Positions 55,328 to 64,000 are shown, numbered from the stretch's first letter. The stretch: DNA of 64,000 nt from Sphingorhabdus sp. Alg231-15 (GCF_900149705.1 NZ_LT703001.1:496001-560000), one strand, 5' to 3'. Translations and numbers: made by a program. Notes: generated by a model not told the origin, from the letters alone.

Positions 55328-56821
55328 TCAGGCAGGAAATGCCCGGTTTTTTAGTGTTTCGGTCGAACTGTCCATTTGGTTACCGCCCCCTGCCAAAAGC
55401 GCATTGGCCATTTCCTTGCCCAGCTCGACACCGAATTGGTCAAACGGATTAATGCCTAACAGAACGGCATTTGCAAAGGTGCGATGCTCATAAAAGGCGA
55501 TAAGCGCACCCAATGTCCGTCCATCGAGATCATTCAGCAAGACGGTTGTTGATGGTCTGTCGCCCGGATAATTGCGATTGCTGTCATCGGATGACTTGCC
55601 AGCCATCAGTGCTGCGCCTTGCCCGAAGCAGTTGAGCAACAACCCTTGATGATGCTCCGCGGCCAGCGAATGACCGGGCTCAATCACCGCCAGAAATTCT
55701 ACCGGTACCAGATGGGTGCCCTGATGAAGCAATTGGAATACAGCATGCTGCGCATCCGTGCCGACACCGCCCCATGTAATCGGGCTACTGTGGCGGTCGA
55801 GTGTTTTGCCGTCCGCCATGACGGATTTACCATTACTTTCCATTTCCAGTTGCTGAAGATAGTCGGGCAATAATTTCAATCGCTCATCATAAGCAAATAC
55901 GGCACGAGTTTCGCATTTCCGGACCTGACAATAATATTGGTCACAAAATGCGGCAATGACCGGAATATTCTGCTCAAACGGCGCTTGTTTAAAATGCGCA
56001 TCCATTTCTGCCGCGCCTGCCAACATATCCTCAAAAACTTCAAACCCTAGTGTCAGCGCAACGCTAAACCCGATCGAGGACCAGAGCGAATAGCGCCCGC
56101 CTACCGTCTCTGAAAATGGCAAAATACGACTTTCATCAATGCCCCATTCGACCGCCTTTTCCGGCATGGCTGTCAGAGCGATAATTTTACCAAACGGATC
56201 AGAGACCCCCTGTTCCATCATCCAGTCCGTTACCGACCCGGCGTTGAGGAAGGTTTCAGCTGTCGTGAAGCTTTTCGACGCTATAACCAGCAGGGTTTTA
56301 TGTGCATCAAAACGCTCAAGCACTGGCTCCAGTGCACAGCCATCGATATTTGAAATGACTGCCGTTTCATATTTCTCATCGCCGATTTTCAGCGCTTCGA
56401 GCAGCAATTTCGGGCCCAATGCGGATCCACCAATGCCAAGATGAATGATATGCTCAATATTACCAAGCGCACCCGCGTCGATGGCTTCGACCAGACCTTG
56501 CATCCGTCTTTTCAGCAAACGCGCATTTTCGACACTGGTTTCCGCACCAATTCCACGTTCTGCGGTATGCTCTGCCGCACGGCCCTCACTGATATTGACC
56601 ATCGCGCCACAGGTAAGAGCTTCAATCTGTTCTGATAGCCCCTGGTCCGCAGCCAGCTTCTGAAAACTATCCAGTAAAGTACCGTCCATGTGCGTTTTTG
56701 AAAAATCAAAATAGATACCGGATTGCTCAAAGCTCCATTGTGTAACACGGTTGGTATCTGCATCGAAGAGCGCCTTCAGGGTCGATGCGGGATGATTTTC
56801 TATCGCGGTCCAGTGATCCAA
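55328..56821 (-). CDS. pgi: Glucose-6-phosphate isomerase
   Basis: The 497-residue enzyme interconverts glucose 6-phosphate and fructose 6-phosphate. Family motifs: IHLGIGGSALGPKLL, VIASKSFTTAETFLNA, ETVGGRYSLWSSIGFS, and GQGAALMAGK with a C-terminal DQFGVELGKEMANAL containing the catalytic Lys region. The start is TTG 56821, since a stop lies 30 bases upstream in frame and no ATG is available near. It diverges from lepB. It connects sugar supply to the central pathways used by the EPS genes. Confidence 0.92.
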   Translation of the reverse strand: MDHWTAIENHPASTLKALFDADTNRVTQWSFEQSGIYFDFSKTHMDGTLLDSFQKLAADQGLSEQIEALTCGAMVNISEGRAAEHTAERGIGAETSVENARLLKRRMQGLVEAIDAGALGNIEHIIHLGIGGSALGPKLLLEALKIGDEKYETAVISNIDGCALEPVLERFDAHKTLLVIASKSFTTAETFLNAGSVTDWMMEQGVSDPFGKIIALTAMPEKAVEWGIDESRILPFSETVGGRYSLWSSIGFSVALTLGFEVFEDMLAGAAEMDAHFKQAPFEQNIPVIAAFCDQYYCQVRKCETRAVFAYDERLKLLPDYLQQLEMESNGKSVMADGKTLDRHSSPITWGGVGTDAQHAVFQLLHQGTHLVPVEFLAVIEPGHSLAAEHHQGLLLNCFGQGAALMAGKSSDDSNRNYPGDRPSTTVLLNDLDGRTLGALIAFYEHRTFANAVLLGINPFDQFGVELGKEMANALLAGGGNQMDSSTETLKNRAFPA

Positions 56822-56976
56822 AGCAGGTTCTTTCTTGTTAATTTCAACGATCTATATGCCCTATTTTCGACGATAGCTCTATCTCGCGTCTATCTTGTGA
56901 ACAAGGCCCAATCAGCGACGATTGTCGATAAATACTGTCTCTTGACCGCACGCTTCAATATAAGCAAAGGGGCGCG

Positions 56977-57783
56977 ATGAAAGATAAAACTGCAGAACGC
57001 TCAGAAACCGCTGATTTCATGGTATTCCTCGTAAAATTGGCGATATTCGTCATTATTTTGCGCAGTTTTATCGTCTCCCCATTCAACATCCCATCGGAAT
57101 CCATGCAACCGCGCCTTATGGTTGGTGACTATCTGCTGGTCGCAAAATGGCCCTATGGCTATTCAAAATACAGCATGCCATTCAGCGTTCCGGTCATCCC
57201 TGGACGCATATTGCCCAACAAGCCGGAACCGGGTGATGTTGTTGTATTCAAGGCACCGCCGAGCGGTTCGGACGATTATATCAAGCGGGTTATCGGTTTG
57301 TCCGGCGATATTATTCAGGTCACTAACGGTGTTGTTTCGATCAACGGCATCGAGGCCGAACGCAAAAAAATTGAGGATTATGTCCATCTGGTGTCGCCGA
57401 ATAGCGCTTGCTATGAAACCTATTTTGAAACAACCAATGCAGATGGCGAACGGATTTGCCGCTATCCACAATATGAAGAGACCCTGCCCAACGGGAGAAG
57501 CTACAAAATACTGGACGTAAATGAGGCATCCATAGGCGATAATACCGAGAGCTTTGTCGTGCCGGATGGCCATATGTTCCTGATGGGCGACAATCGTGAC
57601 CGCAGCGCCGATAGCCGGTTCCCTGCCGTTGAAGGTCAAGCGATCGGAATGGTTCCGCAGGAAAACCTTGTCGGACGGGCGCTGGTATCGGTATTCTCGA
57701 CCGACGGATCTGCAGAATGGATCAAGCCATGGACCTGGTTCACTGCGGCGCGCTGGAACCGAATTGGAGAGAATTTTGATTAA
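56977..57783 (+). CDS. lepB: Signal peptidase I
   Basis: The 268-residue enzyme cleaves Sec signal peptides at the periplasmic face. One N-terminal membrane helix (about 14-33), then catalytic Ser42 in IPSESMQP and catalytic Lys103 in SDDYIKRVIGL, with later boxes FVVPDGHMFLMGDNRD. Length is normal for the proteobacterial short form with one anchor. Its stop overlaps the rnc start by eight bases. The divergent gap of 155 bases before it holds no gene. Confidence 0.95.
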   Translation: MKDKTAERSETADFMVFLVKLAIFVIILRSFIVSPFNIPSESMQPRLMVGDYLLVAKWPYGYSKYSMPFSVPVIPGRILPNKPEPGDVVVFKAPPSGSDDYIKRVIGLSGDIIQVTNGVVSINGIEAERKKIEDYVHLVSPNSACYETYFETTNADGERICRYPQYEETLPNGRSYKILDVNEASIGDNTESFVVPDGHMFLMGDNRDRSADSRFPAVEGQAIGMVPQENLVGRALVSVFSTDGSAEWIKPWTWFTAARWNRIGENFD

Positions 57784-58444
57784 CCCGGAATTTCTGGACT
57801 GGATCACCACCCTGACCGGGAAAGTCCCTCGGGATGAAAGACTCTACATCCGCGCCGTTACCCATGGCAGTTTTGGCGATGATGATTATCAACGGCTCGA
57901 GTTTCTCGGCGATCGGGTCTTGGGCGTGACCATTGCCACACAGCTTTACCATCAATTTCCCAATGAACCCGAAGGCAAGTTGTCGCAGCGCCTGAACGGA
58001 CTTGTCTCAGGTAAAGTCTGTGGCGAAATAGCCAGCGAGATCGGTTTTTCCGATCATCTGTTGCTCGGCAAGCAGGCACGTGATGACGGTGCGCGCCAGA
58101 GCAACAAAGTGCTGGGTGATGTCATGGAATCGTTGATTGGTGCGCTCTATCTTGATCACGGGTCCGATGCGGCAAAACAGTTTGTTCTCAAATATTGGGG
58201 TGACCGGATATCGGGCATGGCAAAGGATATCCGCCACCCCAAATCCGCGCTGCAGGAATGGGCCGCAGCGCATAACCGCAAAATGCCGGTTTACGAGCTT
58301 ATCGAGAAATCTGGGCCGCATCATGACCTGCGCTTCACGGTCAAGGTCAGCGTCAACAAAGTTGGCGCAGTCGAAGCCTCTGCGACCTCCAAACAAACCG
58401 CAGAGACCGAGGCGGCAAAACTCTTTCTGGAAAAACATACATGA
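57776..58444 (+). CDS. rnc: Ribonuclease III
   Basis: The 222-residue enzyme cuts double-stranded RNA in rRNA and mRNA maturation. Signature YQRLEFLGDRVLG (38-50) with the metal residues Glu42 and Asp46, DVMESLIGALYLDHG, and a C-terminal dsRNA-binding domain (about 150-218). The frame is open to 57596, but TTG 57776 has GGAG six bases upstream and gives the usual length, so it is chosen; it overlaps lepB by eight bases. It shares ATGA with era. Confidence 0.93.
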   Translation: MINPEFLDWITTLTGKVPRDERLYIRAVTHGSFGDDDYQRLEFLGDRVLGVTIATQLYHQFPNEPEGKLSQRLNGLVSGKVCGEIASEIGFSDHLLLGKQARDDGARQSNKVLGDVMESLIGALYLDHGSDAAKQFVLKYWGDRISGMAKDIRHPKSALQEWAAAHNRKMPVYELIEKSGPHHDLRFTVKVSVNKVGAVEASATSKQTAETEAAKLFLEKHT

Positions 58445-59334
58445 CCCAAAAATGCGGTGTAGTGGCGTTGATCGGCGCGCCCAATGCGGGGAAATCAACC
58501 CTGATCAATGCGTTGGTCGGTCAAAAAGTCGCGATTACCAGTTCCAAACCGCAAACAACGCGCACACGGCTGCTGGGCATCGCGATTGAGGAGGAGGCGC
58601 AACTGCTGCTCGTCGATACCCCGGGCATTTTCGAACCGCGCCGGCGACTGGACCGCGCCATGGTTTCTGCGGCGTGGGATGGCGCGGAAGACGCCGATAT
58701 CATCATATTACTTGTGGACTCACGGGCAGGCCTTGGCCCTAAAGTCACTGCGATTGTGGAGCGTATAAAGCACCGTCCGGAAAAACTGATCCTGGTGATG
58801 AACAAGGTCGACATTGCAGCAAAAGACAAATTGCTGACTCATGTCATGAAACTCAATGATCTGTGCGGGTTCAAGGAAACTTTCTTTGTCAGCGCAAAGA
58901 CCGGAGACGGGCTGGACGAACTCAAGGCCTATCTGGTCGACGGCATGCCGGAAGGCCCCTGGCATTTTCCCGAAGATCAGGTGTCGGACGCCAGCGAACG
59001 GCTATTGGCCGCAGAAATCACGCGCGAACAGGTTTTCCGCCAGCTCCACGCAGAGTTGCCCTACGCAACCGCGATTGCGATGGAACAATATAAGGAACGA
59101 CCTGACGGGTCACTGGAGATCCACCAGCAAATCCTTGTCGAAAAGCCGACCCAGCGCGCCATCATTCTTGGCAAAGGCGGTCACCAGATCAAGGAAATCG
59201 GCGCCAAGGCCCGAGCCGAACTATCAGAGATATTAGGCAAGACCGTCCACCTCTATCTCCACGTCAAGGTCAGTGCGAACTGGGACGAGGACAAGAGCCT
59301 CTATCAGGATATGGGCCTAGACTGGGTCAAGTAA
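58441..59334 (+). CDS. era: GTPase Era, 16S rRNA/30S assembly factor
   Basis: A 297-residue GTPase that binds near the 3' end of 16S rRNA. G1 GAPNAGKST (12-20), switch TTRTRLLG, G3 DTPGIFEPRR, G4 NKVD, then the KH domain with GKGGHQIKEIGAKAR (the GxxG loop). The usual last gene of lepB-rnc-era. It overlaps rnc by four bases. A 272-base gap follows with no gene seen. Confidence 0.96.
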   Translation: MTQKCGVVALIGAPNAGKSTLINALVGQKVAITSSKPQTTRTRLLGIAIEEEAQLLLVDTPGIFEPRRRLDRAMVSAAWDGAEDADIIILLVDSRAGLGPKVTAIVERIKHRPEKLILVMNKVDIAAKDKLLTHVMKLNDLCGFKETFFVSAKTGDGLDELKAYLVDGMPEGPWHFPEDQVSDASERLLAAEITREQVFRQLHAELPYATAIAMEQYKERPDGSLEIHQQILVEKPTQRAIILGKGGHQIKEIGAKARAELSEILGKTVHLYLHVKVSANWDEDKSLYQDMGLDWVK

Positions 59335-59606
59335 CCGACGGCGTTCATAATAAGCGCAGTTATCGGCGTATGTATTTACACCGCTAAACGCGTACCAAAA
59401 CGCCCTCGCTCGTCGATGTGTTTAAGCGCTCTTCCATGCGCGTCCTGACCCTCTGCGCACCTAAGTTGCGATAATCCCTTAAGATCAGGAACAACCGACC
59501 GTTATAAACAAAGTGTTTTACGCCCACGATCATAGCAATGCTCGCGGCTGCCTTCGCACAATAAATGAACCACTCTTTTTATCCTCTCTGGGACAAGGTG
59601 AAATAA

Positions 59607-60281
59607 ATGGTCGGTAATGTTCAAGCAGCTAAGGTTGAGGCCTTTCATAGCAGCAACACTCAAATCGTTCAGGAGCGACGCAAAAAGGAGCGGCAGCTAA
59701 CCGTATTCCGACTGGCCAAAATCGCATCCGGTGCTGCAGAAGGGTGGGGTTTCATAAAGAATATCTCCGGCAGTGGTGTGATGATCGAGATTCATCCGAG
59801 CTTTGAAATGGATGAAACCGCAACGGTCGCCCTCACCGACGACGTCGCGCTTACGGCATCAATCCGCTGGCGCAAAGATACCCTCGTCGGCATGCAATTC
59901 AAAAATGAGATCAACGTCAATGAGCTGCTCGCCAGTCTGCGGGTCCACAACAAATATCATCTCTCCCGACTGCCGCGCGTACACATGCGGCAAGCAATCG
60001 TTTTCAGAATCGGATCGACATTGGTAAAGGCGGAGATCTGCGATATCTCCCCTTCAGGAATTCGTATAAATGCTGATCATGTTTGCGAGATCGGCAACCA
60101 GCTGACTTTAGTGGTGCCGGACCTGGGCGATATAACAGGCACGGTCCGCTGGCAGAAGGGGTCCGAGATCGGCATCAAATTTCACAAAAGAGTATCTGTT
60201 CCGCAGATAACAGACTGGCTAGCCAATTTTTATACCAAGAATATGAAACATGCTTCCGAAAACAGCGTTGGACCGGACTAG
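59607..60281 (+). CDS. Protein with two tandem PilZ domains
   Basis: The 224-residue protein holds two PilZ folds. First: Arg25/Arg29 in ERRKKERQ and Asn52-x-Ser54-x-x-Gly57 in KNISGSGV. Second: Arg124/Arg128 in RLPRVHMR and Asp146-x-Ser148-x-x-Gly151 in CDISPSGI. Both sets of c-di-GMP-binding motifs are kept. It has no effector domain of its own, so it probably signals by binding a partner. AAGGTGA precedes ATG 59607. A possible partner is an EPS or motility protein. Confidence 0.85.
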   Translation: MVGNVQAAKVEAFHSSNTQIVQERRKKERQLTVFRLAKIASGAAEGWGFIKNISGSGVMIEIHPSFEMDETATVALTDDVALTASIRWRKDTLVGMQFKNEINVNELLASLRVHNKYHLSRLPRVHMRQAIVFRIGSTLVKAEICDISPSGIRINADHVCEIGNQLTLVVPDLGDITGTVRWQKGSEIGIKFHKRVSVPQITDWLANFYTKNMKHASENSVGPD

Positions 60282-60294
60282 TCACAGACTAGTC
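60276..60294. terminator. Symmetric hairpin at the end of the PilZ gene
   Basis: GACTAGTC occurs twice, separated by ACA, giving an eight-pair stem over the TAG of the PilZ gene. It is followed by another small stem GAGC-AATA-GCTC (about 60302-60313). No T-tract follows, so termination is only suggested by position between convergent genes. Confidence 0.4.
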
Positions 60295-60317
60295 ATTGGG
60301 GAGCAATAGCTCTCGTC

Positions 60318-60674
60318 CTACTTTCCGTCGGTAAAACTGCCACCACCACTCATAACCTGAATTGCGCTGATCATATTGTCGGCGAGTCGGTTGCCTCTTT
60401 TTCGGGCTTCGACCCATTGCTTGTTAGTCATGCAAACCTTGCGCTTCCGCGCGAGGCTGCCAACAATGGCTTCAGAGCGACATCGCACATAGTCCGGATG
60501 ACGTTTGTCTGTAATTTTCTCGGGTACAGCAGAGTTGTTGGCTCCATTTACCGCATCCACTTGTTTGACGACATTCAATTGTGTCGCTCCCACTGTGGAG
60601 GAAAACGCGCCTATGACAATCAATGCAACTGCTTTGCTTACGAAGCCTTTTGACAGTGCTGAAAATTTGGTCAT
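60318..60674 (-). CDS. Small secreted protein, unknown
   Basis: The 118-residue protein has a signal peptide (SKAVALIVIGAFSSTVGA, cleavage about residue 29) and a basic mature part with two cysteines in VRCRSEAIVG and RKVCMTNKQW, then a C-terminal helix. It resembles short secreted proteins found in several sphingomonads. ATG 60674 is preferred over the extension to 60743 because it gives the signal peptide; GGGGGA is about 9 bases upstream. Function is unknown. Confidence 0.68.
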   Translation of the reverse strand: MTKFSALSKGFVSKAVALIVIGAFSSTVGATQLNVVKQVDAVNGANNSAVPEKITDKRHPDYVRCRSEAIVGSLARKRKVCMTNKQWVEARKRGNRLADNMISAIQVMSGGGSFTDGK

Positions 60675-60973
60675 CTTGTGAGTCCCCCAAGTAAATTGAT
60701 TTTTATGCGTATAGCATAAACCTCCAAAGATCAAAGAAGACATATATTCGCTAATACTCAGATAACACTCGTCTGGCGCATATAATACTCAAGCCTGAGA
60801 TTCTCGAACTTCTTTCACTGGGACTACGGATGGGACCTACTTTGTGTTATTCAACACCCCCATTTAAAACTAAGAGAATACTGCCTAGCAACTTCTTTGT
60901 CGAGAAATCAGACATCATTTATATCGAATATTCTGGTTCATCTTTTTCAAATCAATTACTGATATTATAAGAT

Positions 60974-63244
60974 ATGGCTAGAAGATCTGACAGATCGCCC
61001 TTGAATGCCAAATCCGACCGCGAAAAGCTGTTGGAACGTAGGCTGGCAAGAAGCGAAGCGGCGAGAGAAGAAGCGGAACAACTTCTTCATACCAAGAGTC
61101 GATCCCTGGCCGCCGCCCAACAGTTGTTGCAGCAAAAAGAAGCGCAGTTGCTTGAACAAGTTAACCGGCAGACTCTATCCCTCATCAGTGCTCAAACTTT
61201 AGCAAAGGTCGCCACCTTCCATGGCGACGAAAGTCAACGGTTTACTGGGTCCGAAAATTTTGCAGACGTAGTCGGTTCCAAAACAACGGTCACAAGTTTC
61301 GATCAATTTGCCAAAATGGTTCACCCGCTAGATCGGGACGAAGCGATACAAATGTTGCTTTCCGCTGAAAAGGGCGAGCTTGTTGACAAGCAGGTCGTCG
61401 GTGATTTCCGGTTTCTCGATCACGATGGCAAGACACGGTGGTTGCGATGGGCGGTCACGCAGAACCTATCCGCTAAGGGTGCTGGCTTCTATGGTTACGG
61501 AGCAGTTCGCGATATAACCGAAGAACGCCAAGCCGAACGACAAGAACAGCTTATGCTCAAATTGAGTGAACGGCGAGCCAAACAGCTCGAAAAAGTTAGT
61601 GAAGATCTCCGCAATGCCCGGACTGATGAGAAAAAGAAAAGTGAGCAATTGGAACAGCGGGTAATCGAGATGGAAATGATGAGTGCGGAGCTGGATGATG
61701 CCCGTGCTAATGCTGTTGCTGCAGATAAGTCAAAATCCCGATTTTTGGCGATGATGAGCCATGATATTCGTACGCCGTTAAATGCAATATTGGCAACATT
61801 GGAGTTGCTCAGCATCTCGGATTTAGATGCCGATCAGGCAAAGAAAGTCGAGCTAGCGCACCAAAGTAGTGATCAGCTCCTGTTCCTTTTGGCAGATATA
61901 ATCGAAATTGCGCGGACGGACGGTTGGAAACTTGAATTGGATCTGAGTGAGTTTCACTTGCCACAACTGGTGGAGCAGGCCGCGGAAACTTGGCGCCCAT
62001 TGGCGGCCAAGAAAAGCCTGATAGTTTCGACGGAAATATCTCCGCAATCTAACGATTTTCTAATCACAGATCGCACGCGAGTTAGACAGGTGATCGACAA
62101 TTTTGTCAGTAATGCGATTAAATATTCTAGCGATGGGAATATCCATATTGCTGCCAAAACCTTCACCGACCCAACAGGACCTAGCGTCGAATTTGTCGTC
62201 TCGGATACTGGCTCTGGTATTTCGAAGGACATCCAAACGCGACTCTTTGATGATTTTGATCGCGGCAATGTTGATAGTGATTTGATAGAGGGCACCGGTT
62301 TGGGTTTGTCCATTTGCAAGCGCATTGCAAAAGCCATGGATGGGGAAATCGGGGTTGAGAGCGAGATTGGTAAAGGCAGTAAGTTTTGGATAAAACTGCC
62401 AGTTACCATTGGAGATGGGTCGCAAACTGCTGAGGATCGATTGCAAAAACCGAATATCACCGAATTCAATATCGATGATAGAGCGCCAAAACTGCTTGTT
62501 GCCGAAGACGTAGAAGCCAATCAAATCGTGCTGGTCTCTTTGTTGGAGAATCTCGGTTGTGAAGCGATAGTAGTCAATGATGGATCAAAGGTGATTGATG
62601 CTTTGGACGCAGAAGCCTTTGATGGAATATTCATGGACGTCTGGATGCCAACCAATGGAATGGAGGCTACGAAACAGGTTCGCGCAAACCAAAAGCACAA
62701 CATGATTCCCATCTTTGGGGTTACCGCTTTTGCGGCCGATGAAGAGAGGGCAGCGATATTGGCCTCCGGTATGGATGGCGTGATCGCTAAGCCCATAAAT
62801 ATCTCCGGATTAACCTACGCATTGGAACAAATATGTGGAACCAAAGGCTCGGTGACCGATGATCATCTGGATGGCTCAGTTCCCGATTTATCCAATCCCG
62901 AATATATCGACACTGAAAAGTTCCGAGAACAACTAACTGCCGTTCCTATAGATCGACGGGAGTTGCTGATTGAAGCGGTTGGTGCGGACATCGGGAAATG
63001 GTGCGATAAATTTCAACGCTCCTGGGTCGCTAAAGATCAGGAAGGTGTAAGTGCGGCCCACCATGCGCTTCGGGGTATTTGCAACGGTTTTGGTGCCTAT
63101 TCTCTTTTGGAAAAACTGGAATCAATCCGACAAACTGAATTATTAGGCGACAGCGCTGTGCTTTTGCCGATTGAAAATATTGAACAACGAACAATATCTG
63201 CCCTCCGTCGATCAAGCCAGATGGCCGATCGACGGAGGGATTGA
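60974..63244 (+). CDS. Hybrid sensor histidine kinase with receiver and Hpt-like domains
   Basis: The 756-residue cytoplasmic protein shows, in order: an N-terminal coiled coil (10-65), a PAS-like domain (about 75-185), a second coiled coil (190-250), HisKA with phospho-acceptor His263 in MMSHDIRTPLN, HATPase with Asn380 in NFVSNAIKYSS and DTGSGIS/GTGLGLSI, a receiver domain with Asp555 in FMDVWMPT, and a C-terminal Hpt-like helix bundle with His697 in HHALRG. There is no membrane helix, so the signal is internal. The downstream regulator is not in the window. Confidence 0.92.
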   Translation: MARRSDRSPLNAKSDREKLLERRLARSEAAREEAEQLLHTKSRSLAAAQQLLQQKEAQLLEQVNRQTLSLISAQTLAKVATFHGDESQRFTGSENFADVVGSKTTVTSFDQFAKMVHPLDRDEAIQMLLSAEKGELVDKQVVGDFRFLDHDGKTRWLRWAVTQNLSAKGAGFYGYGAVRDITEERQAERQEQLMLKLSERRAKQLEKVSEDLRNARTDEKKKSEQLEQRVIEMEMMSAELDDARANAVAADKSKSRFLAMMSHDIRTPLNAILATLELLSISDLDADQAKKVELAHQSSDQLLFLLADIIEIARTDGWKLELDLSEFHLPQLVEQAAETWRPLAAKKSLIVSTEISPQSNDFLITDRTRVRQVIDNFVSNAIKYSSDGNIHIAAKTFTDPTGPSVEFVVSDTGSGISKDIQTRLFDDFDRGNVDSDLIEGTGLGLSICKRIAKAMDGEIGVESEIGKGSKFWIKLPVTIGDGSQTAEDRLQKPNITEFNIDDRAPKLLVAEDVEANQIVLVSLLENLGCEAIVVNDGSKVIDALDAEAFDGIFMDVWMPTNGMEATKQVRANQKHNMIPIFGVTAFAADEERAAILASGMDGVIAKPINISGLTYALEQICGTKGSVTDDHLDGSVPDLSNPEYIDTEKFREQLTAVPIDRRELLIEAVGADIGKWCDKFQRSWVAKDQEGVSAAHHALRGICNGFGAYSLLEKLESIRQTELLGDSAVLLPIENIEQRTISALRRSSQMADRRRD
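63201..63239. repeat. Long perfect hairpin at the 3' end of the histidine kinase gene
   Basis: Arms CCCTCCGTCGATC (63201-63213) and GATCGACGGAGGG (63227-63239) are exactly complementary over 13 bases. The loop itself can form a three-pair GCC-AGAT-GGC stem. It covers the last codons of the kinase gene and ends three bases before the TGA at 63242-63244; GAGGGCC/GGCCCCTC follow in the short gap to the convergent gene. No T-run follows. Confidence 0.6.
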
Positions 63245-63259
63245 AGGAGGGCCCGAGAC

Positions 63260-64000
63260 CTAATAGGCCCCTCTTCCCGATATGACAGCCGGAACTGTCT
63301 GGGTAATAAGTTTGATATCTTTCAGGATCGATTGTTCCTCAAGATATTCCAAATCCATTTCTACTTGCTGTGCAAATGGAATATCGGCTCGACCTGAGAC
63401 CTGCCATGTGCAGGTCAATCCTGGCTTTCCATTTAAGCGACGGCGTTCACGCTGTTCATAACTGAGCACCTCGCAAGGAAGCGCGGGCCGCGGGCCTACA
63501 ACCGACATTTGACCGGTTAGAATATTCAGTATTTGCGGGAGTTCATCCAGCGACGTTCGGCGTATAAATTTTCCAACTTTGGTAATCCGGGGATCATCTT
63601 TCATCTTGAAGCAAACGGAATCGCGATCATTTTGCTCAGTCAATGATGCCTTTCGCTCGTCAGCATTTTTGTACATGGATCGGAATTTCCATATCTTGAA
63701 CGGCTTTCCATCAGCTCCTATTCGGGTTTGTCGGTAGAATGGAGACCCGCGATCCTCCATGGTTATAAATAGACAGATTGCTGCAGCCAACGGGCCCAAA
63801 AGAACAAGTGCTAGCAAAGCAATGGACAAATCCAATGTTCGTTTGGAGGCTGCCGCATATCGCTCGGCATGTCCTCGCGCGACAAAAGCGTGCTTAACGG
63901 CATGAACAATGAACCGAGTGTTACCGATTATATATCGATTGGCTAGTCGGCTTGGTTCCATTGCCAATCGCCACGTCCATTCCATACCCAATTTTCGAAT
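63260..64000 (-). CDS. WecG/TagA tail fused to polyprenyl-phosphate sugar transferase, 5' part cut off by the right edge
   Basis: The frame is open to the edge, so only 246 residues are seen. The first residues, IRKLGMEWTWRLAMEPSRL, are the C-terminal end of a GT26 (WecG/TagA/CpsF) enzyme and match the tail of the gene at 11882-12691. After about 45 residues comes a complete bacterial sugar-transferase domain: a membrane helix (KRTLDLSIALLALVLLGPL), FYRQTRIGADG, FKIWKFRSMY, RRTSLDELPQILNIL and VVGPRPALP. That domain transfers the first sugar-phosphate to undecaprenyl phosphate. It probably starts the repeat unit and may add the second sugar in the same protein. Confidence 0.82.
   Translation of the reverse strand: MRKLGMEWTWRLAMEPSRLANRYIIGNTRFIVHAVKHAFVARGHAERYAAASKRTLDLSIALLALVLLGPLAAAICLFITMEDRGSPFYRQTRIGADGKPFKIWKFRSMYKNADERKASLTEQNDRDSVCFKMKDDPRITKVGKFIRRTSLDELPQILNILTGQMSVVGPRPALPCEVLSYEQRERRRLNGKPGLTCTWQVSGRADIPFAQQVEMDLEYLEEQSILKDIKLITQTVPAVISGRGAY

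Noticed and set aside
57596-57775. Upstream extension of rnc inside lepB
   Set aside because: It lies within the lepB frame, and TTG 57776 has a ribosome site and gives the normal RNase III length.

Overview
The window looks like chromosome of an alphaproteobacterium of the order Sphingomonadales (Sphingorhabdus/Parasphingorhabdus/Sphingopyxis-like). The grounds are family-level: an exosortase/EpsI/small-accessory set of the kind seen with sphingomonad PEP-CTERM variants, a PhaR polyhydroxyalkanoate regulator, a biotin/B12 propionyl-CoA to succinyl-CoA operon, an archaeal/eukaryal-type prolyl-tRNA synthetase and a lepB-rnc-era cluster. Base composition appears moderate. No rRNA, tRNA, CRISPR array, insertion sequence or phage gene was seen. 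Both edges cut through genes.

Region A (1-about 30 kb) is an exopolysaccharide (EPS) and protein-sorting island. It opens with a truncated membrane protein and a SleB-type wall hydrolase. The sorting module follows: exosortase, EpsI, an 84-residue accessory protein and an EpsD-type lipoprotein PPIase. Sugar-nucleotide and transferase genes come next (UDP-glucuronate decarboxylase, GT2, GT4, WecG/TagA), with a secreted DUF1996 protein and a TPR lipoprotein. The export machine is Wza-like protein, outer-membrane beta-barrel, Wzz and BY-kinase. Further transferases, a flippase and GTs in an overlapping operon, a PEP-CTERM metalloprotease that is the only visible exosortase substrate, an O-antigen-ligase/polymerase-like protein and an OafA/SGNH acyltransferase complete the set. 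Together these could build, flip, polymerise, acylate and export a polysaccharide and anchor a secreted protease.

Region B (30-41.4 kb) is mostly core metabolism: a sulfotransferase-like gene overlapping a class IV aminotransferase, lpd and the pyruvate dehydrogenase E2 gene, a UspA protein, a peroxiredoxin, RNase R, ProRS and PhaR.

Region C (41.6-53.8 kb) is one long leftward operon, pccB - small gene - DUF808 - small membrane gene - mce - enoyl-CoA hydratase - methylmalonyl-CoA mutase - bioB - pccA - MFS transporter - alr. It carries propionyl-CoA to succinyl-CoA and has the biotin-making enzyme placed beside the biotin-dependent carboxylase.

Region D (54-64 kb) holds glutathione reductase, phosphoglucose isomerase, lepB-rnc-era, a tandem PilZ protein, a small secreted protein, a hybrid histidine kinase with an Hpt-like tail, and at the right edge a WecG-like segment fused to a polyprenyl-phosphate sugar transferase. 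The PilZ protein and the fusion suggest that polysaccharide functions resume at this end.

Many genes overlap by 1-8 bases (ATGA, TAATG, GTGA), and an unusual number start with TTG or GTG behind a good Shine-Dalgarno. Where a start was moved from the longest frame, the reason is given in the entry.
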